This document shows positions 6,180 through 12,623 of a DNA stretch of 12,623 nt, in pieces; positions within the stretch are counted from its first letter, which is position 1, and every line of letters starts with the position of its first letter. The notes beneath the pieces are model-generated. The model was not told the origin of the DNA and did not search any database. It saw nothing but the letters and a program-made list of their open reading frames with translations. The translations under genes were made by a program, and so were the position numbers. This stretch comes from Candidatus Uhrbacteria bacterium (GTDB lineage: Bacteria > Patescibacteriota > Patescibacteriia > UBA9934 > GWF2-40-263), in contig CAIKXH010000037.1 of NCBI GenBank assembly GCA_903831335.1, positions 1 through 12,623 on the forward strand, in the 5' to 3' direction.

Positions 6180-7925
6180 ATGACACAAGATCAACTAGAA
6201 CATCGCAGACATTCGCTTGCGCACTTGCTTGCAGCAGCGGTTATGGAGCTTTGGCCAGACACCAAACGCACCATTGGTCCAGCCATTGATGATGGGTTTT
6301 ATTATGATTTCGAATTTTCGAAACAAATCACAGAAGAAGATCTTCCAAAGATTCAAGCAAAGATGAGAGAGATTCTTCCATCATGGAACAAATTTGATCG
6401 TGAAGAAGTTTCTGTAGAAGAAGCAAAGAATGTGTTTTCATCGAATCCATACAAACTCGAACTCATCGAACAATTTTCTGGAGAAGGGCAGACACTTACT
6501 TTCTACAAATCCGGTTCATTTAAAGATCTTTGTCGTGGTGGGCATGATGAAGGAATTTCTGATGTGGATCCAGAATCTTTTCAGCTGTCGAAAGTAGCAG
6601 GTGCGTACTGGCGCGGAGATGAGAAGAATCAAATGCTGACACGTATTTACGGTTTGGCTTTTGCAACAAAAGAGGAACTCGATGCGCACCTTTTGATGCT
6701 TGAAGAAGCAAAGAAGCGTGATCATCGCAAATTGGGAGCTGAGCTCGAACTCTTTGCCTATTCTCCGCTTGTCGGATCCGGACTCCCGATGTTTACTCCA
6801 CGTGGAACCGCCATGCGTGAGGCACTCACCGGATTTGTGACTGCGCTCATGAAACCGCACAAATATTCTCGTGTGTGGATTCCGCACATCGCAAAATCCG
6901 ATCTCTACAAAACATCTGGGCACTGGGACAAATTTGCGGACGATATTTTTCATGTCACAAGTAAAAAGACCGATGATCAATTTGTCTTAAAGCCAATGAA
7001 CTGTCCGCATCACACGCAAATTTATGCGTCCAAGATGCGCAGCTATCGCGATTTGCCGTTGCGCTTCGCGGAGGCAACAACGGTGTATCGCGATGAGAAC
7101 ACAGGACAACTCGCCGGCCTCACACGTGTTCGATCCATCACACAGGACGATGCACACGTATTTGCTCGCCCAGATCAAGTGAAAGAAGAAGTATTGAAGA
7201 TCTACGACATCATCACAAAATTTTACGCAGCATTCGGCATGCCACTTCGCATCCGTTTATCCGTCGATGATCCAGAACATCCAGAGAAATATCTTGGTGG
7301 GGCAGAGGTTTGGACAAAAGCGGTGGCAGCACTCAAAGACATGTTGACCGAGCTTGGTCGCGACTTTGAACTCGGTGTTGGTGAAGCAGCGTTTTACGGA
7401 CCAAAGATCGATTTTATTGCAACAGATGCAATCGGACGAGATTGGCAATTAGCAACGGTTCAGCTCGATTTTAACCTTCCAGAGCGCTTTGAATTAGAGT
7501 TCCATGATGCAGACGGCCAAATCAAGCGCCCAGTCATGATTCACCGCGCCATTCTCGGAAGTGTCGAACGATTCATGGGAGTTCTCATCGAACACTACGC
7601 CGGCGCCTTTCCGTTCTGGCTCGCACCTGCGCAAGTGCGCATCGCAACTGTAAGTGAAGCATTCATTCCGTTCGCGGAAACAATACTGGCTGAGCTTGTC
7701 GAAGCTGGAGTACGTGCCGAGCTCGATGACTCAAATGAGAAAGTTGGAAAGAAAATTCGCGATGCTGCAACCGTGAAAGTGCCATGGACGATCGTGATCG
7801 GACAGAAAGAAGTGGACGGGGGAGACTTCAAAGTAAACGTCTTCGGACAAACAGAAGACATCATGATTGCCGCAAGCGAACTTATCGCAAAGGCTGTTGA
7901 TGCGTCAAAGTTTCCAATCGTTTAA
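6180..7925 (+). CDS. thrS: Threonine-tRNA ligase (ThrRS) lacking the TGS domain (581 aa)
   Basis: Class II synthetase that attaches threonine to tRNA-Thr. The protein begins directly with the N2 editing domain: H11-x-x-x-H15 (HSLAH) with C118 and H122 (CRGGH), the four residues that in E. coli ThrRS clear Ser-tRNA-Thr. The N-terminal TGS (N1) domain of about 60 residues found in E. coli ThrRS (642 aa) is absent. The catalytic core follows, with zinc ligands C275 (NCPHH), H326 (QDDAHVF) and H455 (MIHRAILGS), motif 2 near VYRDENTG and motif 3 around the final GS. The C-terminal anticodon-binding domain spans about 480-581 (RAELDDSNEKVGKKIRDA). An in-frame ATG at 6165 lies inside the REP-like element, so 6180 is preferred; neither has a clear Shine-Dalgarno site. 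Expression should depend on the upstream T-box. Editing and aminoacylation residues are all present. Confidence 0.98.
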   Translation: MTQDQLEHRRHSLAHLLAAAVMELWPDTKRTIGPAIDDGFYYDFEFSKQITEEDLPKIQAKMREILPSWNKFDREEVSVEEAKNVFSSNPYKLELIEQFSGEGQTLTFYKSGSFKDLCRGGHDEGISDVDPESFQLSKVAGAYWRGDEKNQMLTRIYGLAFATKEELDAHLLMLEEAKKRDHRKLGAELELFAYSPLVGSGLPMFTPRGTAMREALTGFVTALMKPHKYSRVWIPHIAKSDLYKTSGHWDKFADDIFHVTSKKTDDQFVLKPMNCPHHTQIYASKMRSYRDLPLRFAEATTVYRDENTGQLAGLTRVRSITQDDAHVFARPDQVKEEVLKIYDIITKFYAAFGMPLRIRLSVDDPEHPEKYLGGAEVWTKAVAALKDMLTELGRDFELGVGEAAFYGPKIDFIATDAIGRDWQLATVQLDFNLPERFELEFHDADGQIKRPVMIHRAILGSVERFMGVLIEHYAGAFPFWLAPAQVRIATVSEAFIPFAETILAELVEAGVRAELDDSNEKVGKKIRDAATVKVPWTIVIGQKEVDGGDFKVNVFGQTEDIMIAASELIAKAVDASKFPIV

Positions 7926-7965
7926 ATAAAAAATACACCCAAGTGGGTGTATTTTTTATTTAAAC
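7920..7965. terminator. Bidirectional terminator shared by convergent genes
   Basis: A perfect 22-bp inverted repeat (7920-7941 and 7944-7965) separated by 2 nt, with GC pairs near the loop (ACACCC/GGGTGT) and A/T-rich outer arms. It ends both thrS (stop at 7923-7925) and the minus-strand gene (stop at 7960-7962); both stop codons lie in the arms. Confidence 0.93.
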
Positions 7966-10740
7966 CAAACCTTGTGGTCCTTTGTCTTGATACGCTTTTT
8001 CTGTACGTGTTCTTGCTGTATCAGCTGCATTACTTACCGTTCTTGCTCCTTCTTTTCCTGTTGTTACAAATTGACCTTGGAGTTTATTGATTTTATCCAA
8101 TAAATCTTTTCGTGTACGATTTTTTCCGCCCGTAAGACGACTAAGGAATCCAATTTTTGGATTTGTAACTTCTTCCCACGTTGCCGGAAGTCCGTTACTT
8201 AATCGATTTTCAGCAGAAAGTCCGTTGAAAATTGCTTTGTTGAACGCGATCGTTTCTGCTGTGTGCATCGGATCTCCGATTTCTCGCGCGAGATCAATTG
8301 TTGAAGTTTCTGAAGCGATTGTGTCAATTTGACGTGAGAATTCTGTATTTTGTGTCATTTGATCTGCGCCTGGTTGGTTCCATGATTCAGATCCAGGGAG
8401 AGGTAACTCAGGAGCGACCATTTCATCTTTCGGAAGATCGATTCTTAATTCTCTTTTCAGGTCTCCTAAACCTTTCGCTCTTGCTCGGTTCTGTGCATCT
8501 ATGAAGGAAAAAGGTTTTCCCGCTTCTGCTTCTTCATCCATGATTTCTTGGGTGTGTTCTTCGATAGAGAGTTCTTTCGCCCCTGGTTTTTCTCCACCCG
8601 CAATCCATTCGCCAAACTTGGGCATGTCCCCAAAACGACTTTTTGGTTGAATGATCGGCATTTCACGCACGTCATTCTTTGTATTTTGTTCTTTTTCAAC
8701 ATAAAAGTCCAAAACTTCTGCGAGTTTGCTTGGGTTTCTGAGTTCTGGAACACCTGCTTGAACCATTGCAAAATTGAACATTTCTTCTGCGAATTCTTTG
8801 TTGTCTCCAACATCGACTTTTGTGCCATCAGAAAGTTCAATCACGTATTGTCCATCTGTTCTATACACCTCAAGTTTTACGCCTCCCACATTTGCTTTAC
8901 GTTCAAGAAATTGGGTGCGCTCAACGTTTGCATCACGTTGAATGAGTGGCGCTTCATACGATGATTTTATGATCGGCATTTCACGCACGTTGTTTTCTGA
9001 AGTGGATGGCTGTTGGTCTGACTGATCTGCAAGCATGTCTGGCGTTACTACCGGCATCTCAACACGACGTTGTGACGCATCTGTTGGATTATTAACGGCT
9101 TTTTTTTGTTTAAGCCAAGCTTCATAACCACTTTCATCACGATTTATCCATTGTCTGCCATGTTCCTCATCTGTGAGCGTGCTTAGATATTCCTTAAAGA
9201 GTCGTGCTTGTTCATTTTCAGCAGCTTCTGGATTCGCAAGCATGTCCGGCGTTATAACCGGCATATCAACACGTTCTTGTCCTTTTGAAGGCTGCATTCC
9301 TGCACCGGCGATATCAGGTGGTGCAATTGTGTCCATTTCACGTGCGTGGTTTGTTTGATTTTCTTTACGTGCTGCCACACGGGCTATTGCCGCTTCTTGG
9401 AGTGTTATCGATTCTTCTCGTGTAAATTCACGCCCCGCAGCCTTCGCTGCGAGCTTTGCGGCTTGGCGATCTAAAAAGAATTGGTCATCGAGTTCTTCGA
9501 CTGGAGTAGGTTTGTATGTGTCTGCCACCACCTGATCTCCAATAGCACTTTCGCCAATGGTGTGGATGGGATCAGGAACGGATTCTACTCTAGATGTAGA
9601 AAGAGAAGGTTTGCTCAGCTTGGTTTTTTCTATGGCTGTTTGTTCGCTGAAACGAATGTCTTCTTCTTCATCGTTTAAATCACTGATAAATTTTTGTGTT
9701 TCGACAAAAATTTTTGTCACATCTTTTTCTTTTTCTGATAGTTCTTTTACAAAGTCAAAAACGCGTTTCGCTTGTTCTGGATTTCTGGAAATTGGAATGA
9801 CTTGGTCATAAATTTCTAGTTTTCTTTGTTCTTCTGTTGGAGGATAAGGAATTTGAGGAAAGTAAATTTCATAATCTGAACTCTTCCAACGGGCTGCAAA
9901 TTCAATACCTGTTTTTGATACAGCGCTTTCACGATATGCTCGCTCTGGACCTGTATATTCTAAGCGTTGAGGATTTACCCCAGCTTCAACGCGTGCTTTT
10001 GGATCTTGTGCGTTTGATTGTTCTAAACTTTTATCCCATGGCCCGTCTTCTTCCTCGTCTGTTGCAAGAATTGTTGGAGTGCCACGCATTTCAGATAATG
10101 GAACGGGGGTTGCATCTTTTATATCCATTGATCCTGCATCAAACTCTTCGTCATCGTCTCTGTTGGATGCTGGTGCGTGGAGCACTTCTAAACTAGAAAT
10201 GGTTGTTCCATCTATGAGTTTACTTTCAATATCGAATGGTGTTTTTTCTACATTGCGAATTTGTCGTTCGAGGGCTCGGATGTTTCTGCCGATTTGTTTG
10301 ATCTTGGTACCGATTTCAGATGTCATTGGCAATTTATTCAGTTGTCCTGTCCAGTAGGCTTTTTCACCTTTAAGACTTCTGATGGATTTCTTTTGTTCAT
10401 TTATTTTTGCAGAAATAACATCTTTATTTTCCAATAATTCCTGAACGATTGCGTTCAGGGCATTTGGATTCTTTTCAATCATCTGCATGGCACGTTTTAA
10501 AACCTCTTGTTTGACAGAAGGTTCTGAAAACATCTGTAAGATTTTTTTTCTATCTGGATCTTCTGGTGAAAGTTGTGCAACACTCGCCTCAGCGAATTTG
10601 TCGTAGTTTGCCGTTTGTTCTTTTTCTTGTTTCTTTTGCATTTTTGCAAGCTCTTTACTTGCATTTTGATCTTCAACAGAAGCAAGATTTTCATGTTCTG
10701 GAGCGTATACCCCTTGCTCTCGTCGGGCGCTTGATGGCAT
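7960..10740 (-). CDS. Large charged low-complexity protein with repeated MPII/MPVI motif (926 aa)
   Basis: I do not recognise this protein. The start at 10740 (MPSSARREQGVY) is chosen because an extended -10 box at 10769-10777 places the transcript start near 10763, downstream of the longer in-frame extension; no clear Shine-Dalgarno site is visible. There is no signal peptide or membrane helix, so it is probably cytoplasmic. Residues 27-45 and 104-166 are Lys/Glu/Gln-rich and likely coiled coil. The middle is acidic and probably disordered, with a short motif centred on Met at 469, 493, 562, 588 and 694, mostly (R)(E/D)MP(I/V)I. A compact segment at about 618-660 (VKLEVYRTDGQYVIELSDG) looks like folded beta structure, and the C-terminus from about 864 is basic (GFLSRLTGGKNRTRKDLL). 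A scaffold or adaptor is possible, but that is inference. It is convergent with thrS and divergent from the next gene. Confidence 0.88.
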   Translation of the reverse strand: MPSSARREQGVYAPEHENLASVEDQNASKELAKMQKKQEKEQTANYDKFAEASVAQLSPEDPDRKKILQMFSEPSVKQEVLKRAMQMIEKNPNALNAIVQELLENKDVISAKINEQKKSIRSLKGEKAYWTGQLNKLPMTSEIGTKIKQIGRNIRALERQIRNVEKTPFDIESKLIDGTTISSLEVLHAPASNRDDDEEFDAGSMDIKDATPVPLSEMRGTPTILATDEEEDGPWDKSLEQSNAQDPKARVEAGVNPQRLEYTGPERAYRESAVSKTGIEFAARWKSSDYEIYFPQIPYPPTEEQRKLEIYDQVIPISRNPEQAKRVFDFVKELSEKEKDVTKIFVETQKFISDLNDEEEDIRFSEQTAIEKTKLSKPSLSTSRVESVPDPIHTIGESAIGDQVVADTYKPTPVEELDDQFFLDRQAAKLAAKAAGREFTREESITLQEAAIARVAARKENQTNHAREMDTIAPPDIAGAGMQPSKGQERVDMPVITPDMLANPEAAENEQARLFKEYLSTLTDEEHGRQWINRDESGYEAWLKQKKAVNNPTDASQRRVEMPVVTPDMLADQSDQQPSTSENNVREMPIIKSSYEAPLIQRDANVERTQFLERKANVGGVKLEVYRTDGQYVIELSDGTKVDVGDNKEFAEEMFNFAMVQAGVPELRNPSKLAEVLDFYVEKEQNTKNDVREMPIIQPKSRFGDMPKFGEWIAGGEKPGAKELSIEEHTQEIMDEEAEAGKPFSFIDAQNRARAKGLGDLKRELRIDLPKDEMVAPELPLPGSESWNQPGADQMTQNTEFSRQIDTIASETSTIDLAREIGDPMHTAETIAFNKAIFNGLSAENRLSNGLPATWEEVTNPKIGFLSRLTGGKNRTRKDLLDKINKLQGQFVTTGKEGARTVSNAADTARTRTEKAYQDKGPQGLV
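8651..8990 (-). repeat. Internal 22-bp direct repeat encoding VREMPII
   Basis: Positions 8651-8672 and 8969-8990 are identical over 22 bp, inside the 926-aa gene. Both encode the VREMPII motif in the same frame (Met 694 and Met 588). Identity at third codon positions suggests duplication or exchange between motif copies rather than protein-level convergence alone. Confidence 0.8.
9031..9273 (-). repeat. Internal 36-bp near-identical repeat encoding the MPV-TPDMLA motif
   Basis: Positions 9031-9066 and 9238-9273 match at 32 of 36 bases. They encode RVEMPVVTPDMLA and RVDMPVITPDMLA (Met 562 and Met 493), longer versions of the repeated motif in the 926-aa protein. Confidence 0.8.
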
Positions 10741-10768
10741 AAAGTTGTGTTTAGATTGAATTGTAAAA

Positions 10769-10777
10769 ATTATACCA
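10769..10777 (-). promoter_or_regulatory. Extended -10 promoter of the 926-aa gene
   Basis: On the minus strand TGG-TATAAT (plus 10769-10777) is a perfect extended -10. No good -35 is visible 16-18 bp upstream, which extended -10 promoters can do without. The start point near 10763 gives a leader of about 22 nt. Confidence 0.75.
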
Positions 10778-10804
10778 TAATTCATGGGTGTTGAGCATGA
10801 TATG

Positions 10805-10832
10805 TTGACAAATTCAAAAACCATGCTAAGCT
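10805..10832 (+). promoter_or_regulatory. Promoter of the 142-aa gene
   Basis: A perfect TTGACA (10805-10810), a 16-bp spacer and TAAGCT (10827-10832) preceded by TGC, an extended -10. The start point near 10839 gives a short leader carrying AAGGGGG (10848-10854), 6 nt before the ATG at 10861. It diverges from the promoter at 10769-10777. Confidence 0.7.
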
Positions 10833-10860
10833 GCGATGTTCCTATCAAAGGGGGTTTATC

Positions 10861-11289
10861 ATGGGGACGATGACATCTCTTGTGCGGCGAGAGTATCTGA
10901 AACACTTTTCTGCTGCGCCCGCTTTTGTAGATTACTTAGAACGGCGCACCATTGCTCTTGGCGGAACCCTTGAGTTTGCCAGATGGCTAAGTTGTGCGTT
11001 GTTGGCGTATGTACCAAACCAACAGCCTCATTTTGTCTCAGATGAATCTGTCAAAAGATTGGGATGCGATTTAAAACGTGAGTCTGTTTGGCGATTGTCG
11101 AGTAATCTCTCGTTTGAGGAAAAACTTCGCCAATCGTTTGCAAACCTGTTTTTTTTACAGACGCTCAATCAGCACGTTCCTTCGGTCGTACTGACAAAAT
11201 CCAAATCCAGAGCATATGTTCTTTTATTTGTTTGTGCCTGTGCAATGCTCACAGAATCAACAAATGATCCATGCGCACAAGCCTCGTAA
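10861..11289 (+). CDS. Hypothetical protein (142 aa)
   Basis: I do not recognise this protein. The start at 10861 is supported by a strong purine-rich ribosome site, AAGGGGG, 6 nt upstream; a second Met at residue 4 has poorer spacing. Predicted mostly alpha-helical: LVRREYLKHF, then AFVDYLERRTIALGG, LEFARWLSCALLAYV, FEEKLRQSFANLFFL and AYVLLFVCACAML. The two hydrophobic stretches (about 39-51 and 118-128) are short and may be buried helices rather than membrane spans. Three cysteines lie in the last 25 residues. It has its own promoter and terminator (11295-11322). No function is proposed; the transcription and translation signals make it a credible gene. Confidence 0.75.
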   Translation: MGTMTSLVRREYLKHFSAAPAFVDYLERRTIALGGTLEFARWLSCALLAYVPNQQPHFVSDESVKRLGCDLKRESVWRLSSNLSFEEKLRQSFANLFFLQTLNQHVPSVVLTKSKSRAYVLLFVCACAMLTESTNDPCAQAS

Positions 11290-11294
11290 TTCTC

Positions 11295-11322
11295 AAGGAC
11301 TCTATCAGAAGGGTTCTTTTTT
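11295..11322 (+). terminator. Rho-independent terminator of the 142-aa gene
   Basis: An 8-bp stem AAGGACTC (11295-11302) and GGGTTCTT (11311-11318) including two G-U pairs, an 8-nt loop and a T-run to 11322. It starts 6 bp after the stop codon and separates the gene from the following promoter at 11336. Confidence 0.75.
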
Positions 11323-11335
11323 CTTTCTGCTTGGA

Positions 11336-11364
11336 TTGACAAAATGCTTCATTTCGAGTACAGT
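11336..11364 (+). promoter_or_regulatory. Promoter of the 284-aa gene
   Basis: A perfect TTGACA (11336-11341), a 17-bp spacer and TACAGT (11359-11364). The start point near 11371 gives a leader of about 28 nt with GGAGG at 11386-11390, 8 nt before the ATG at 11399. One of the clearest promoters in the window. Confidence 0.8.
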
Positions 11365-11398
11365 TTTGCCGCCGTTCAACAGATGGGAGGAGTGGGCA

Positions 11399-12253
11399 AT
11401 GACAAGCAATTCAGAATACAGTCGTGGTCGGAAAGAAAGTCCTGCGAGTCGCTTCAAGAAAGGAAAGCATAGGACAAACGCAGCTCTCAATGCTATTCTC
11501 AAACATCCATTTTGGGGGCAGTTCCCAAAAGCTTTTTCGAATGGGATTGATTGGGTTGATGAGTTTTTTGAAAGGGCCGAGTTTGACGAAGCCCTTGCAG
11601 ATCGTGTTGCGTGCGCACTTCGCCTTGTGATAGAGCATGGGAAGTTTGGGGAGTCTGAGCAAGTGTTCTTGAATGCGGCTCGTTCTGAGTTCCATAAAGA
11701 GAAGAGCTTCTTTCAGACAACGATCGATTTTGTTTCTGTCGTTGTCGGCTCCGCTAATCCGGATGACAAAAAAACACCCACGCAAGTGCGTGATCATCTT
11801 GATCTTGTTTACTTTGTTTACGTTGCGGCACGCGACAAGCCTGAATTGTTGGATTATCTGAATGACAGTGAGTACAGGCAACTTGATCCTTCCGCGGTTG
11901 ATAAACCTAACATCGACAAGCTCCTCTATGAGCTCGTAGAGAAGAAGCTTTTGACGCGGCGGAGTTACATCAATGTTGTTAAAGACATGGTTCCTTCGCT
12001 ACGTACAAAATGGACGACAGATCGGTGCGATGAAGCTCGGCGCCTGTTCGATAAAGTCGGATACCTCGAGAACACTGGGCTTGCAGAACTTCGTCACGAC
12101 ACCGATCGTTATCGTGAGAAATTCCCGAAGATCGCTGCCAAAGTGGCGGCTTCTGTCCATACGCTCCGTCTCATGTATACGGAAGAAATAGCGCTCCGCT
12201 TCGAGTTTGGGTGCTATACAATGCACATCGCTCTCACTTCGATTCATGCTTAG
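11399..12253 (+). CDS. Hypothetical protein (284 aa)
   Basis: I do not recognise this protein. The start at 11399 (MTSNSEYSRGRKES) is fixed by GGAGG 8 nt upstream and a TTGACA promoter at 11336; a longer in-frame reading from 11216 would begin before the promoter and overlap the previous gene. The first 25 residues are basic and polar (SRFKKGKHRTN), followed by an apparently all-helical body with Trp/Phe-rich HPFWGQFPKAF (about 36-46) and charged helices DKLLYELVEKKLLTRRSY and RDHLDLVYFVYVAARDKPELL. There is no signal peptide, membrane segment, zinc-binding cysteine cluster or nucleotide-binding motif visible. A basic N-terminus with a helical body would suit a nucleic-acid-binding protein, but this is weak inference. 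It is monocistronic; its stop codon overlaps the terminator stem at 12252. Confidence 0.85.
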   Translation: MTSNSEYSRGRKESPASRFKKGKHRTNAALNAILKHPFWGQFPKAFSNGIDWVDEFFERAEFDEALADRVACALRLVIEHGKFGESEQVFLNAARSEFHKEKSFFQTTIDFVSVVVGSANPDDKKTPTQVRDHLDLVYFVYVAARDKPELLDYLNDSEYRQLDPSAVDKPNIDKLLYELVEKKLLTRRSYINVVKDMVPSLRTKWTTDRCDEARRLFDKVGYLENTGLAELRHDTDRYREKFPKIAAKVAASVHTLRLMYTEEIALRFEFGCYTMHIALTSIHA

Positions 12254-12276
12254 ACCCTCTCCTGAGGGTCTTTTTT
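12252..12276 (+). terminator. Rho-independent terminator of the 284-aa gene
   Basis: A perfect 8-bp stem AGACCCTC (12252-12259) and GAGGGTCT (12264-12271) with loop TCCT, followed by a T-run to 12276. The last two bases of the TAG stop codon (12251-12253) are in the stem. Confidence 0.93.
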
Positions 12277-12282
12277 ATTGAT

Positions 12283-12329
12283 CGATCTCATAAAAAGATC
12301 GCTTTCTCACGCTGCTCTTCGCAATGACA
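12283..12329. repeat. REP-like repeat fragment upstream of miaB
   Basis: Read on the minus strand, 12329 to 12297 starts TGTCATTGCGAAG and ends GAAAGCGATC, resembling the TGTCATTGCGA-type palindromes I recall from many bacterial genomes. A hairpin CGATCT/AGATCG (12283-12288, 12296-12301) overlaps its far end. It is a different type from the element at 6103-6170 but shares the TGTCATT end. It could be half of a once longer palindrome. Confidence 0.55.
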
Positions 12330-12352
12330 AAATAAGCCTTTTCTGTTAATCT
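12324..12352 (+). promoter_or_regulatory. Promoter of miaB (extended -10, near-leaderless)
   Basis: ATGACA (12324-12329), a 17-bp spacer and TAATCT (12347-12352) preceded by TGT. The start point near 12359 is only a few bases before the ATG at 12363, and no Shine-Dalgarno site is present. The -35 box is the terminal sequence of the REP-like fragment. Confidence 0.6.
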
Positions 12353-12362
12353 TCCCATCGTT

Positions 12363-12623
12363 ATGTCAGACACAAAACCAAAATATCATCTCCTTACCTT
12401 CGGTTGTCAGATGAATAAAAATGACTCTGAGCGAATGGAAACCATTTTGCGTGGGTTAGGTTTTGATTCAACAGATATTCCAGAAGAAGCAGATTTGATT
12501 TTAATGAACACATGTTCTGTTCGCCAGCAGGCAGAAGATCGTGTGTTTAATAAGGTTCGGGATTTTGAGAAGATCAAAGAGATAAATCCAAAACTCATTA
12601 TTGGAATCACGGGGTGTATGGCA
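12363..12623 (+). CDS. miaB: tRNA methylthiotransferase MiaB, 5' part (87 aa visible)
   Basis: MiaB is a radical-SAM enzyme that adds a methylthio group to N6-isopentenyl-adenosine at position 37 of tRNAs reading UNN codons. Only the start of the N-terminal MTTase (UPF0004) domain is in the window. Its three conserved cysteines, which hold the auxiliary [4Fe-4S] cluster, are present: C15 (TFGCQMN), C51 (NTCSVR) and C85 (TGCM). The pattern GCQMNKNDSERM is characteristic of MiaB rather than of RimO or MtaB, though the radical-SAM CxxxCxxC motif and TRAM domain lie beyond the edge. The gene has its own near-leaderless promoter and follows a terminator. It is partial because the window ends, not because it is broken. 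Confidence 0.93.
   Translation, partial: MSDTKPKYHLLTFGCQMNKNDSERMETILRGLGFDSTDIPEEADLILMNTCSVRQQAEDRVFNKVRDFEKIKEINPKLIIGITGCMA

Noticed and set aside
10741..10905. N-terminal 55-codon extension of the 926-aa protein
   Set aside because: It contains a perfect extended -10 promoter and overlaps the divergent gene; the extension is unlike the charged protein that follows.
11216..11398. Longer in-frame reading of the 284-aa protein
   Set aside because: It overlaps the previous gene, its terminator and the promoter at 11336-11364; GGAGG before 11399 fixes the start.
938..12623. Recoded TGA (genetic code 25)
   Set aside because: The large genes end at TAA or TAG, and the small minus-strand gene ends at TGA before a terminator; conserved proteins read through without internal TGA, giving no sign of recoding.
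1..12623. tRNA or rRNA genes, transposases, phage genes
   Set aside because: No cloverleaf with TTCGA-type arm in a tRNA context, no rRNA-like stretch and no recognisable transposase, integrase or phage structural protein was seen on either strand.

Overview
The window looks like a chromosome segment of an uncultivated bacterium, most plausibly Patescibacteria (Candidate Phyla Radiation). The reasons are a mixture of core genes with large unrecognised proteins, a membrane-anchored baseplate-J-like protein of a kind often seen in that group, compact monocistronic units, and TAA, TAG and TGA all ending genes, which argues against the TGA-to-glycine code of Gracilibacteria and Absconditabacteria. 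This placement is inference; no rRNA or other strong taxonomic marker is present.

Layout. At 1-860 two small minus-strand genes each have a promoter and a terminator: a 69-aa single-pass membrane protein and a 147-aa protein resembling a receiver domain without its phosphoacceptor. A 19-bp palindrome lies on the start point of the second. At 865-4462 is dnaE, the replicative polymerase alpha subunit. At 4465-4566 two head-to-head arrays of degenerate 9-bp repeats form a long hairpin that also carries the -35 box of the next gene. At 4586-5806 is a membrane-anchored extracytoplasmic protein. At 5842-6096 are a promoter and a T-box riboswitch that should control thrS by sensing uncharged tRNA-Thr. 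At 6103-6170 a REP-like palindrome sits between the T-box terminator and the thrS start. At 6180-7925 is thrS, lacking the TGS domain. At 7960-10740 on the minus strand is a 926-aa charged, low-complexity protein with a repeated Met-Pro-Ile/Val motif. At 10861-12253 are two unrecognised plus-strand genes, each with promoter, Shine-Dalgarno site and terminator. A second REP-like fragment and a promoter precede the 5' end of miaB, which runs off the window.

How the genes relate. Nearly every gene is its own transcription unit with sigma-70-type boxes (TTGACA-like, 16-18 bp, TAnnnT), and four -10 boxes are the extended TGn type. The identifiable genes are housekeeping ones: replication (dnaE), tRNA charging (thrS) and tRNA modification (miaB). 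No defence, CRISPR, phage or transposase gene is seen. The strongest regulatory finding is the T-box upstream of thrS: its antiterminator, 7-nt bulge and competing terminator can be paired base by base. The most unusual features not explained by coding are the 9-bp repeat hairpin and the two palindromic repeats whose ends lie at promoters or start codons.
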